Assembly (NCBI GenBank): GCA_938003545.1
Contig: CALKXY010000014.1
Span: 62,001 to 126,000 of the forward strand
Origin: an uncultured Caulobacterales bacterium
Lineage (GTDB): Bacteria > Pseudomonadota > Alphaproteobacteria > Caulobacterales > Maricaulaceae
Reading direction: 5' to 3'
DNA: 64,000 bases
Of the stretch, positions 1 through 7,759 are shown piece after piece. A program made the position numbers and the translations under genes. The notes below the pieces were generated by a model. That model saw nothing but the letters and a program-made list of their open reading frames with translations. It did not search any database and was not told the DNA's origin. Every line of letters begins with the position of its first letter. Within the stretch, counting starts at the first letter, position 1.

Positions 1-383
1 TCTTTTTTTAGGGGGGTAATTTTATTCCAACCCATATGAGGGGAAGGCAAATTTCCTGTTTCCAAAGCGCGTATAGCGCCAGGGACGAGGCCTAAACCTT
101 CAACAGTATCGCCGCCTTCTTCTAGTGTTTCGTAGAGGAGTTGCATGCCTAGACATATTCCGATCACGGGTTGATCCAAGGTTTTCAAAACAGGCTTCAG
201 ATTTTTGGCATTTATGCTTCGCATGGCAAAGGGCGCAGAGCCTACGCCGGGCAAGACGACACGATTGGCCGTCTTAATGACGTTTGCATCATCACTAATG
301 ATCGGCGTGACACCTAGGCGTTCAAAGGCGTATTGAACTGACGCCAAATTTGCGCAGCCCGTATCAACGATGACAAGGCTCAC
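1..383 (-). CDS. hisH: Imidazole glycerol phosphate synthase, glutaminase subunit HisH (partial)
   Basis: HisH hydrolyses glutamine and passes ammonia to HisF for imidazole-glycerol-phosphate synthesis in histidine biosynthesis. Only the first 127 codons are present; the C-terminus lies beyond the left edge. The start is GTG at 383, overlapping the TGA of the upstream hisCB gene as GTGA, so translation is probably coupled. The N-terminus has the family signature DTGCANLASV, and the nucleophile-elbow motif GICLGMQLL with the catalytic cysteine is visible around positions 120-180. It is the last visible gene of the his operon; hisA and hisF would be expected next, outside the window. Confidence 0.93.
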   Translation of the reverse strand, partial: MSLVIVDTGCANLASVQYAFERLGVTPIISDDANVIKTANRVVLPGVGSAPFAMRSINAKNLKPVLKTLDQPVIGICLGMQLLYETLEEGGDTVEGLGLVPGAIRALETGNLPSPHMGWNKITPLKK

Positions 384-2017
384 AACGTACCTTTAGTAGA
401 TGGAATTTCACTGCCTGACACAGCAAAGGCTGGGCGTAATGCGCGGCCAACGCCTTTGAAACAGGCTTCAATCATGTGGTGCGAATTATCGCCCTTAACG
501 TCGACATGGATTGCCGCACCGAGCGTTTGCGCGAGGCTTTCGAAAAAGTGCGGGCACATCTCGACAGGGAAGTCTCCAACGTGATCTGTGGGGAAGTCTC
601 CGTTGAAAACAGCTGCAGGGCGACCAGACAGGTCAATTGCGACCTGTGCCTGTGTTTCGTCCATTGGAATGACATAGCCATACCGACCGATACCTGCTTT
701 ATTTCCGAGGGCTTGCTTCAAGGCTTCGCCAAACGCCAAGGCTGTATCTTCAACTGTGTGATGGGCATCGATGTGTAAATCGCCTTCGCAGGCCATAGTT
801 AGGCCGAATCCGCCATGTTTGGAAATTTGTTCCAACATGTGATCGTAAAACCCAATGCCCGTTTCGATTTTAGTTTGCGAGGCATCGTCCAAATTCACGC
901 GCACAGAAATGTCTGTTTCATTCGTCTTACGGAACGTTTCGCCAATGCGGTCAATGCGTTTGTCTGTATCAACAACGCCAAAGGCCTGTAGCGCAATTGT
1001 GTTTTCTTCTGGTGAGCCAATAGATACTCTCATGCGACCTGTGGTGGAGCGGTAGTCGCGTATTTTGACATTGAACTGACGGAGTTGAGACAGAAGTGCA
1101 GCTTCGTCTTTGACCTCAAGCAGGAGGAAGTTTGCGTCAGACGGATAAACGGTTTCAACATATTTGGATTGCGAAAGCCCTTCTGCCAATCGCGCGCGCT
1201 CAGTTAATGTTTCCGCTAAACGTTGCGCATGGACAGACATAGCAGAGGGAGCGAGCGCATTCAGGATAGTCGTCTCAACAGGACGCGCAATCGGGTAGGG
1301 CGGAAGGACTTTAAGCAGTAGATTAATCACGCGGGCGTCGGCCAATAAAGCGCCGCCCCTTACGCCTGCAAGGGCATAGGCTTTCGACAACGTGCGTAAG
1401 ACAACAAGGTTTTGCACATGCCCGATTTGATCAACAAGGCTCTCTTGTTTGGCAAATTCTATATAGGCCTCATCTACAACAATCAGCGTTTCGGGGAGTT
1501 CCGCGCAGACCTGCAATATTGCATCACGTGTCAGGCTGTTTCCCGTTGGATTATTTGGCGAGCAAAGAAAGATCATCTTCACGGATTGATTCCTGCCCGC
1601 TGCAATCACACCAGGAATATCCCATTCATATGACGCGCTGAGTGGAACTTCGACAATGCCTGCACCCTGAATATCTGCGCAAGTCTTGTAATATCCAAAT
1701 GTTGGTGGACAGGTCAGAATGCTGTCCTGTCCGGCTTCGCAAAATGCACGCAACAGACATTCGATGCCTTCATCCGCACCGCGGCCAACCATAAGTTGGT
1801 CAACTTCAACGCCATATAATCCAGCTAAACGATTGACGAGTTTTATAGGCTGTTGTGATGGATAACGATTGAATCCTTCTGCACCAATAACGGGCGGCGG
1901 TGCATATGGGTTCTCATTTGCATCCAGATGCAGCGCATCTGTCGCGCCGCCGCGCGCAGAATATATCGACATCGCGACCACAGATTTACGGGCTATACTA
2001 TTCGGCCAATTTGTCAT
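380..2017 (-). CDS. hisCB: Fused histidinol-phosphate aminotransferase / imidazoleglycerol-phosphate dehydratase (HisC-HisB)
   Basis: A single 545-residue frame joins two enzymes. Residues 1 to about 350 are a fold-type I PLP aminotransferase (HisC): LDANENP at 31-37, CSPNNPTG at 152-159 and PLP lysine K212 in TLSKAYALAG. Residues from about 352 to 545 are a complete IGP dehydratase (HisB): GIGFYDHML at 387-395, metal-binding DAHHTVED at 417-424 and GDNSHHMIEA at 509-518. The dehydratase makes imidazole-acetol phosphate, which is the aminotransferase substrate, so the fusion joins consecutive steps. No stop or frameshift lies between the domains. In E. coli the dehydratase is instead fused to the histidinol-phosphatase HisN, which is absent here. 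The ATG overlaps the hisD stop as ATGA. Confidence 0.93.
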   Translation of the reverse strand: MTNWPNSIARKSVVAMSIYSARGGATDALHLDANENPYAPPPVIGAEGFNRYPSQQPIKLVNRLAGLYGVEVDQLMVGRGADEGIECLLRAFCEAGQDSILTCPPTFGYYKTCADIQGAGIVEVPLSASYEWDIPGVIAAGRNQSVKMIFLCSPNNPTGNSLTRDAILQVCAELPETLIVVDEAYIEFAKQESLVDQIGHVQNLVVLRTLSKAYALAGVRGGALLADARVINLLLKVLPPYPIARPVETTILNALAPSAMSVHAQRLAETLTERARLAEGLSQSKYVETVYPSDANFLLLEVKDEAALLSQLRQFNVKIRDYRSTTGRMRVSIGSPEENTIALQAFGVVDTDKRIDRIGETFRKTNETDISVRVNLDDASQTKIETGIGFYDHMLEQISKHGGFGLTMACEGDLHIDAHHTVEDTALAFGEALKQALGNKAGIGRYGYVIPMDETQAQVAIDLSGRPAAVFNGDFPTDHVGDFPVEMCPHFFESLAQTLGAAIHVDVKGDNSHHMIEACFKGVGRALRPAFAVSGSEIPSTKGTL

Positions 2018-3312
2018 TGCAGCGCCTCCAGACGCAAAGTCACGGCACGTTTATGTGCGTCCAAGCCTTCCATTTCGGCCAATCGCTCAACAACAGGACC
2101 GAGACGTTTCAGTCCTTTTTTTGTGAGCTGTTGGATCGAAATATATTTCAGAAAACTATCAAGAGTCACGCCTGAATAGGCCCGCGCGGCTCCATAGGTT
2201 GGAAGCGTGTGGTTCGTTCCGCTGGCATAATCACCAACGCTTTCAGGCGTCCAAGGCCCCAAGAAAATAGAGCCAGCATTGCGGATCGCGCCTACATAGG
2301 CTTCAGGGTCACGTAGTTGAACAATCAAATGCTCAGGTGCGTAGCGGTTGATGATGTCTATAATATCGGCTCGATTATCAGCAATAAACATACGGCCATA
2401 ACCCAAGGATTCACGTGCGATGTCTTTCCGTGATAATGTCTGTAATTGCGTTTCGATTTCTGCTTCGACAGCATTCGCAACAGCGTCATTTTCTGCGACA
2501 CAAATAACCTGCGCAACAGTATCATGTTCCGCTTGGCTGAGCAGGTCAGAAGCAACGAAGGCTGGATTGGATGAACTATCCGCCAGAACCATCGCTTCGG
2601 ACGGACCTGCGGGCATATCAATTGCGGGACCACCTGCTTCTTGGGCAACAAGGGCTTTAGCCGCCGCAACCCAAGCATTTCCGGGGCCAAATATCTTATC
2701 ACATTTCGGAATTGCTTCGGTGCCATAGGCTAAAGCCGCAATAGCTTGTGCGCCGCCGACGACAAATAGTCGGGTGACTTTACAGCGAAAGGCAGCCGCC
2801 AAAATGACAGGGTTCACTTTACCGTTTTTAGCAGGCGGCGTAACGACGATTCGGTTTTGAACGCCCGCCACCTTTGCTGGCACGGACAGCATCAACAAGG
2901 TCGAAACTAAAGGGGCAGTTCCGCCGGGAACATAAAGGCCTGCGGTTTCAATCGCACGTGCTTCACGACGGCAAACGACGCCTGGTTCAGTTTCAACTTC
3001 GATAGGTGCAGGAATTTGTGCCTTGTGAAAGCGTTTGATATTGCGCTGGGCGCGTTCAATCACCGCCTTGTCTGAGGCGGAGAGGGCGTTCCAGGCTGCT
3101 TCCAATTCAGAGATTGGAACTTCCAAGGAATCCAACTTCACACCGTCATATTTTTCCGTCAGACGGAAAAGTGCAGCATCTCCATTGTCTTTCACATCGT
3201 TCAAGATACCCCGTACGTCGTCGATCAACGCGGCATTAGATATTGCAGCCGGACGGGCGAGGGCGTCATTACGCTCTGATACGTCTAGATCTTTCCAGAT
3301 GAAACGGCGCAT
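2014..3312 (-). CDS. hisD: Histidinol dehydrogenase
   Basis: HisD oxidises L-histidinol to histidine in two NAD-dependent, zinc-dependent steps. The 432-residue product has the usual length. Family signatures include GPGNAWVAAAK, DMPAGPSEAMVLAD with SQAEHD, and a C-terminal stretch EHLIV...GDYASGTNHTLPT. The frame is open further upstream, to 3408, but the start was set at the ATG at 3312 (MRRFIWKDL). That ATG overlaps the hisG stop as TAATG and the extension does not resemble HisD. The gene sits between hisG and hisCB with overlapping ends at both junctions, as in a translationally coupled operon. Confidence 0.95.
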   Translation of the reverse strand: MRRFIWKDLDVSERNDALARPAAISNAALIDDVRGILNDVKDNGDAALFRLTEKYDGVKLDSLEVPISELEAAWNALSASDKAVIERAQRNIKRFHKAQIPAPIEVETEPGVVCRREARAIETAGLYVPGGTAPLVSTLLMLSVPAKVAGVQNRIVVTPPAKNGKVNPVILAAAFRCKVTRLFVVGGAQAIAALAYGTEAIPKCDKIFGPGNAWVAAAKALVAQEAGGPAIDMPAGPSEAMVLADSSSNPAFVASDLLSQAEHDTVAQVICVAENDAVANAVEAEIETQLQTLSRKDIARESLGYGRMFIADNRADIIDIINRYAPEHLIVQLRDPEAYVGAIRNAGSIFLGPWTPESVGDYASGTNHTLPTYGAARAYSGVTLDSFLKYISIQQLTKKGLKRLGPVVERLAEMEGLDAHKRAVTLRLEALQ

Positions 3313-4196
3313 TAGCTCATCATTTTTTCGATAGGCAGGACAAGAATCGCCCGCGCGCCGAGAGCCTTTAATCCCTCGAGTGTTTCCCAGAATACAGTCT
3401 CTGTACAAACCGCTTGGATCGCGACCAAATCGTCTTCACCCGCGAGCGGCATGATTGTCGGCGCGTCTGATCCAGGCAAGAGGTCTGTTATCGCCGCCAC
3501 GGCGCTTTTTGGCGCGTTCAACATAATGTATTTGGTTTCCGCAGACTTCAAAACACCATCAATTCTGTTCATCAACTTATTGAGGATGTCAGCCTTTGCA
3601 GGGGACAGCTCGCGGTCAGATGTGATCAAAACGGCTTCACTCTCTAGGATCGTTTCAAACGCAGCCAAGCCATTCGCTTCAAGCGTCGCACCAGAGGACA
3701 CTAAATCACAAATGCTCTCAGCGATCCCGATAGATGGCGCAAGTTCGACAGCGCCTTTCATCTCCACTAGTTTTGCGTTCAAGCCCTGTTCCGAGAGATA
3801 GCGCGCGGTAACGCCAGGATATGTTGTTGCAATACGCGTTCCGTTTAAATCGCTAGAGGATCTAACTTTTCCGCTCTCACTCGCGGCGAGGCAGAGCTTA
3901 CATCGCGAGAAACCCAGTCGCATGGCGATCTTGGCGTCAAGCGGGGTTTTCGACGTGAGTTGTTCTTCAACCAACACGTTTTCGCCAACGATCCCAATGT
4001 CGGATGCATTATTCGCAACGAAAGATGGAATGTCATCATCGCGTACTAACAAAAGATCTATAGGCATGTTTTTCACGCGGGCCAACAGTCCGCCACCGCG
4101 TATCGAAAATCGTAAACCACACTTTTTCAAAAGCGCAAAGCTATCTTCGGCCAAACGGCCTTTCTTTTGCAGAGAAATGCGTAAACGGTCGGTCAT
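3312..4196 (-). CDS. hisG: ATP phosphoribosyltransferase, long form
   Basis: HisG makes the first committed step of histidine synthesis, joining PRPP and ATP. The product has 294 residues and starts MTDRLRISLQKKGRL, followed by NMPIDLLLVRDDDIP and DIGIVGENVL, which are typical of the long form with a C-terminal ACT-like histidine-binding regulatory domain (about residues 225-294). The short form would need a HisZ partner, which is not seen here. Feedback inhibition by histidine is expected from the family. The ATG at 4196 overlaps the stop of the upstream TrpR-family gene as ATGA, and the TAA overlaps the hisD start. Confidence 0.95.
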   Translation of the reverse strand: MTDRLRISLQKKGRLAEDSFALLKKCGLRFSIRGGGLLARVKNMPIDLLLVRDDDIPSFVANNASDIGIVGENVLVEEQLTSKTPLDAKIAMRLGFSRCKLCLAASESGKVRSSSDLNGTRIATTYPGVTARYLSEQGLNAKLVEMKGAVELAPSIGIAESICDLVSSGATLEANGLAAFETILESEAVLITSDRELSPAKADILNKLMNRIDGVLKSAETKYIMLNAPKSAVAAITDLLPGSDAPTIMPLAGEDDLVAIQAVCTETVFWETLEGLKALGARAILVLPIEKMMS

Positions 4197-4480
4197 GTGT
4201 CATCTTTCTTTCCGAGAACGGCTCGGTAACCCCCATGGGGTTCATCACGAAGGAAACGTGCTACGCGGCCAATGGTCGTCGTTGAAACACCTGTGTCTGC
4301 CTGTATCTCACGATAGGACTTCTCGCCCTCATCTAAAATCTGAGCAACGTGCCAACGTTCTATTAATGCGCGAAGCTCAGCTGGAGTGCAAAGGTCGACA
4401 AGAAAGGCGCGAACGTCTTCCTTTCGTTCCAAGCGGGCCAAGGCGGCTTCAAGTTCGATATGTTTTGTCGTTTGGGTCAT
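4193..4480 (-). CDS. TrpR-family (YerC/YecD-type) transcriptional regulator heading the his operon
   Basis: This is a 95-residue all-helical protein of the TrpR superfamily. The segment LCTPAELRALIERWHVAQIL (about 30-50) and the helix-turn-helix SYREIQADTGVSTTTIGRVA (about 54-74) match the TrpR/YerC pattern. It is the first gene of the his operon and overlaps hisG by 4 bp. Genes of this family at the head of his operons are known, for example from Xanthomonadaceae, where they are proposed to repress histidine genes. By context it is probably a histidine-responsive repressor acting on its own promoter, where an inverted repeat lies just upstream. The ligand is inferred, not seen. Confidence 0.85.
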   Translation of the reverse strand: MTQTTKHIELEAALARLERKEDVRAFLVDLCTPAELRALIERWHVAQILDEGEKSYREIQADTGVSTTTIGRVARFLRDEPHGGYRAVLGKKDDT

Positions 4481-4484
4481 TGTG

Positions 4485-4520
4485 TTAGCGTGCTAATACG
4501 CTGTTACAATTTAAGCTCAA
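4485..4520 (-). promoter_or_regulatory. Candidate his operon promoter and operator
   Basis: Reading the minus strand, TTGAGC (4520-4515) and TATTAG (4498-4493) form a possible -35/-10 pair with a 16-nt spacer. The -10 is embedded in an inverted repeat TTAGC-GT-GCTAA (4485-4496), interleaved with a second one, AGCGT (4487-4491) and ACGCT (4498-4502). The repeat lies 5 bp in front of the regulator ATG at 4480. With this promoter the mRNA would be nearly leaderless, which fits the absence of a Shine-Dalgarno sequence. It is an attractive binding site for the adjacent TrpR-family protein. The promoter boxes are imperfect. Confidence 0.45.
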
Positions 4521-4569
4521 TAGCAAACTTCAGCGGATCACTAGATTGCTAGAAAAGATTTCTAGGAAA

Positions 4570-4659
4570 TGGCGGGCGGGGAGGGATTCGAACCCCCGAT
4601 AGACTTACACCTATGCCAGTTTTCAAGACTGGTGCATTCAACCACTCTGCCACCCGCCC
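4570..4659 (-). tRNA. tRNA-Ser (anticodon TGA)
   Basis: This 90-nt gene folds as a class II tRNA with a long variable arm. The acceptor stem is GGGCGGG/CCCGCCC, then discriminator G73 and an encoded CCA (4572-4570). The D-arm contains GCAGAGTGGTTGAATGC. The anticodon arm has stem CAGT/ACTG and loop CTTGAAA, giving anticodon TGA (4625-4623), which reads UCA/UCG codons. The T-arm has loop TTCGAAT. The long extra arm is characteristic of serine tRNA. Confidence 0.96.
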
Positions 4660-4898
4660 GCGGGTACCTTGGTCAATGAGGAGGGCGCATAAGATGTAAT
4701 GATCTGATGATCAAGCCTCTATTTCGTTAACGCATCAGTTACCTTGTATTTTGAGGCCGTGTTAGGTCTGTTTTCAAACCTGCATTTAAGCCTGCCCATT
4801 TAGGTTACCAATTACAGAAGAGACCAATGCCGATGTCCAAGACATGACGCAATGGTCACTCGGCCTGCAGCGCAGGGCTATCTAAAGAGGTGACTATA

Positions 4899-5840
4899 AT
4901 GTTGAATGCAAAACGAGTTGGGATGAGTTTAATCGCGGCAATGCTGGGCATAGCCGTCACTGGGTGCGCCTCTACGAGCGTAACCAAATCGGTTAAAGCG
5001 GCTCCAATCGTATATAAGGTTGGCGATGGTCCAGCTAAATATGCATCGCTTTCAACACCCCGCGCACCAACATCGCGGGCTGTGCCAGATAGTTACATTC
5101 CTGCTCGCCCGATGCCTGCGCCGCGTCCAACTCAGCGTTTTGATCAAGCGAATGTCGATACTGATCTTTATAAGCATCAGCGTATCGGCAAGCGTTATAC
5201 GATCATGGGTAAGTCATATACACCTAAGCATCAGCCAAATTATGACGTTACAGGCACAGCGTCTTGGTATGGCGATAAATTCCACGGCAAACCAACGGCA
5301 ACAGGCGAAACATACAATAAGAATGATCTGACGGCCGCGCACAAAACCTTGCCGCTTAATTCGATGTTATTTGTCACAAATATTAAGACAGGCAAAACAT
5401 TGATGGTTCGATTGAACGATCGTGGCCCCTTTGTTGGTGACCGCATTATCGATCTGTCTCAGGCGTCTGCTGAGGCCCTTGGAATAACGGGATTAGGTCA
5501 GGTTCGCGTGCAATATGCAGGTCCTGCGGATCCTATGGCCGCGAATCGGGCTCCAGTACGGGCTCCCGTCGAAATCCCTCGCCCAATTGAAGAGTTCGTT
5601 GAGGCTCCCGCTGCAATACCTGCGCCACGCCCAGCTATGCCGTATAGTGCACCCACGCCGGCGCCATATGTGCCAGCCCCTCATACTCCAGCTCCAGTCG
5701 CTCCTATGTCCCCGCGTGCTTTGGATGGAACTCCTGAGCCAGACGGGCAAGTTACCCTCACGATCAAAGGGCCAATCCATGTTGCCAGTCATACAGGCTC
5801 AAGCCCGCAGCTCATTCGTGAGCGTCTAGAAATGAAATAA
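4899..5840 (+). CDS. rlpA: RlpA-like septal ring lipoprotein (DPBB domain)
   Basis: The 313-residue product has a lipoprotein signal peptide ending in the lipobox VTGC (about residues 22-25) and a double-psi beta-barrel domain at about 110-205 (VTGTASWYGDKFHGKPTATG ... LNDRGPFVGDRIIDLS). RlpA proteins bind, and in some species cleave, denuded peptidoglycan glycan strands during division. A proline-rich tail (about 215-290) follows and there is no recognisable SPOR domain, unlike the E. coli protein. The start was set at the ATG at 4899 because AAAGAGG lies 8 nt upstream; the in-frame GTG at 4890 overlaps that site. A terminator follows. Confidence 0.9.
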   Translation: MLNAKRVGMSLIAAMLGIAVTGCASTSVTKSVKAAPIVYKVGDGPAKYASLSTPRAPTSRAVPDSYIPARPMPAPRPTQRFDQANVDTDLYKHQRIGKRYTIMGKSYTPKHQPNYDVTGTASWYGDKFHGKPTATGETYNKNDLTAAHKTLPLNSMLFVTNIKTGKTLMVRLNDRGPFVGDRIIDLSQASAEALGITGLGQVRVQYAGPADPMAANRAPVRAPVEIPRPIEEFVEAPAAIPAPRPAMPYSAPTPAPYVPAPHTPAPVAPMSPRALDGTPEPDGQVTLTIKGPIHVASHTGSSPQLIRERLEMK

Positions 5841-5896
5841 GGTTATAATCGCAGAGGTCTGCCTTGCGATTGCCATATCACCATGCGACGAAATGC

Positions 5897-5923
5897 GGTG
5901 TCCTGAAACGGACACCCTTTTTT
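5897..5923 (+). terminator. Rho-independent terminator after rlpA
   Basis: GGTGTCC (5897-5903), a loop TGAAAC and GGACACC (5910-5916) form a perfect 7-bp hairpin, followed after one C by six T residues (5918-5923). It lies 57 bp beyond the rlpA stop and separates rlpA from dacA. Confidence 0.85.
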
Positions 5924-5951
5924 GATTCGTAGATCGATAGGTTTCGTTGCC

Positions 5952-7106
5952 GTGTTCCGTTCATTTTCTATTCTCCCGCTTTCCGTCATAATAGGCGCCA
6001 GCCTCTGCCTTACGGCTCCAGCATTCGCGCAATCTGGGTTTCAAACGGAGGCACCTCATGCCGTCATAATTGATGCCGTAACTGGCGAAGTCATGTTTGA
6101 GAAAGATGCCCGCGCGCCGATGGCGCCTGCCTCAATGACAAAAATCATGACGGCTGATCTCGTTTTTTCTGCACTCACCGAAGGCACATTGTCACCTGAA
6201 ACTGAATTTACGGTGAGTGAAGATGCGTGGCGTCGCGGCGGTGTCAAATCCGGCTCCTCTACGATGTTCTTAAAAGTTGGGTCAAAGGCGAGTGTCTCAG
6301 ACCTCTTAAAAGGTGTGATCATTCAATCCGGAAATGACGCCTGTATCGTTTTGGCAGAAGGTATGGCGGGGTCAGAAACCGCTTTCGCAGAACTAATGAC
6401 ACAGCGCGCGCGTGAGCTCGGCTTAAGTAGCGCAACATTTCGCAATTCTACAGGTTGGCCACATCCAGAACATGAAATTAGCGCGCTTGATCTCGCCAAA
6501 TTAGCCCAGCAACAAGTCGTGACTTACCCTGAATTTTACACGTTATACGCAGAGCGTGATTTTACATGGAACGGAATCAAGCAGAGCAACAGAAACCCGA
6601 TTCTTGGACGCGTTACGGGAGCAGATGGTCTGAAGACAGGTCATACGGAAGCCTCGGGCTACGGCCTTGTGGGGTCTGCCTTACGCGGCGATGACCGCCG
6701 CATTATTGTTATAAATGGCCTATCTAGCCAATCTGCGCGACGCGACGCTGCGACTCAGCTTATGGAAGCCGCGTTCACGCAATTCCGTGTTTATGACCTA
6801 CATGCGAAGGGCGTCGAAATGGCGAAGGTCGATGTTTACATGGGCAAAGCTGAAACTGTCCCCGTCGCGCTGACGCAAGATATTCGCAAAGGGCTGCCGG
6901 TTGTCGACCGTAAGAAAATTTCATCCCAAGTTCGTTATTTAGAAGCTAAGGCCCCTGTCGCCAAAGGCGACAAAGTGGCGGAACTTGACGTATCACTTCC
7001 CGGACGTCCGCTGGAAACTTACGACCTTGTCGCGATGGAAGATGTCGCGCGCAAAGGACTGTTTTCGCGGGCGTGGACGGGTCTATTGGCAAAGATTAGA
7101 GGCTAA
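5952..7106 (+). CDS. dacA: D-alanyl-D-alanine carboxypeptidase (PBP5/6 family)
   Basis: This penicillin-binding protein trims the terminal D-Ala from peptidoglycan stem peptides in the periplasm. The 384-residue product (from GTG 5952) has a signal peptide ending AFA-QS near residue 27 and the three serine-transferase motifs SMTK (61-64), SGN (126-128) and KTG (228-230). A beta-rich C-terminal domain and a weak amphipathic end follow. The frame is open to a TTG at 5922, but that codon lies in the T-run of the preceding terminator, so the GTG at 5952 was chosen. tmk follows after 2 bp. Confidence 0.92.
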   Translation: MFRSFSILPLSVIIGASLCLTAPAFAQSGFQTEAPHAVIIDAVTGEVMFEKDARAPMAPASMTKIMTADLVFSALTEGTLSPETEFTVSEDAWRRGGVKSGSSTMFLKVGSKASVSDLLKGVIIQSGNDACIVLAEGMAGSETAFAELMTQRARELGLSSATFRNSTGWPHPEHEISALDLAKLAQQQVVTYPEFYTLYAERDFTWNGIKQSNRNPILGRVTGADGLKTGHTEASGYGLVGSALRGDDRRIIVINGLSSQSARRDAATQLMEAAFTQFRVYDLHAKGVEMAKVDVYMGKAETVPVALTQDIRKGLPVVDRKKISSQVRYLEAKAPVAKGDKVAELDVSLPGRPLETYDLVAMEDVARKGLFSRAWTGLLAKIRG

Positions 7107-7108
7107 AC

Positions 7109-7759
7109 ATGGCGCAAGGTAAATTCATAACTTTCGAAGGCGGCGAAGGCGCAGGTAAAACGACGCAAGCGAAGTTGCTCGCCGAAGCCCTTGAAAAAGC
7201 AGGCGTTGAGACGTTGCTGACCCGCGAACCCGGCGGTACATTTGGTGCGGAAGCTATCCGTAACCTCGTGCTTGAAGGCACTTCTGACCGTTGGTCAGGT
7301 ATGACCGAATTGCTGCTGATGTATGCTGCGCGTCTCGATCATGTCGAAAAGCTGATTAAACCTGCGCTAGAGCGCGGGGTCTGGGTTCTGTCAGATCGAT
7401 TTGCAGACTCGAGTTTGGCCTATCAAGGTCATGCAAGAGGCCTCGGCGCTGATCGCGTAAAGTCTGTTCATGAGGCCGTCATGGGTGGTTTTGAACCGGA
7501 CCTAACGATTTTGTTCGATATGGATCCTGTGCTAGCGCAAAAACGTGTTGAGACTCGCGGTGAAAATCTCACGCGTTTTGACGCTGAAAGTCTCGATTTT
7601 CACAAAACTCTACGTCGGGCATTTCTAGATATTGCGGATGAAAACCCAGAACGTGTTCACACCGTTGATGCGGATGGATCACGTGGAAATGTTCAAAACC
7701 GTATTCTCTTCGCTCTGACAAAGACGTTCCCTGAGCTTGCGGGAAAAGTGGGGGCTTAA
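7109..7759 (+). CDS. tmk: Thymidylate kinase
   Basis: Tmk phosphorylates dTMP to dTDP for DNA synthesis. The 216-residue protein has the P-loop GGEGAGKTT at 11-19, the TREPGG motif near 40 and the DRFADSSLAYQG motif near 95-106. The length is typical. The gene starts 2 bp after dacA and is followed directly by holB; a tmk-holB-tatD-MBL hydrolase order is widespread in Alphaproteobacteria. Confidence 0.96.
   Translation: MAQGKFITFEGGEGAGKTTQAKLLAEALEKAGVETLLTREPGGTFGAEAIRNLVLEGTSDRWSGMTELLLMYAARLDHVEKLIKPALERGVWVLSDRFADSSLAYQGHARGLGADRVKSVHEAVMGGFEPDLTILFDMDPVLAQKRVETRGENLTRFDAESLDFHKTLRRAFLDIADENPERVHTVDADGSRGNVQNRILFALTKTFPELAGKVGA

Noticed and set aside
3922-4488. A 188-codon frame opposite hisG and the regulator
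   Set aside because: It spans two well-supported genes on the other strand and shows no protein features.
5922-5951. Longer dacA with TTG start at 5922
   Set aside because: The TTG lies in the T-run of a clear terminator and has no Shine-Dalgarno sequence; the GTG at 5952 gives a proper signal peptide.
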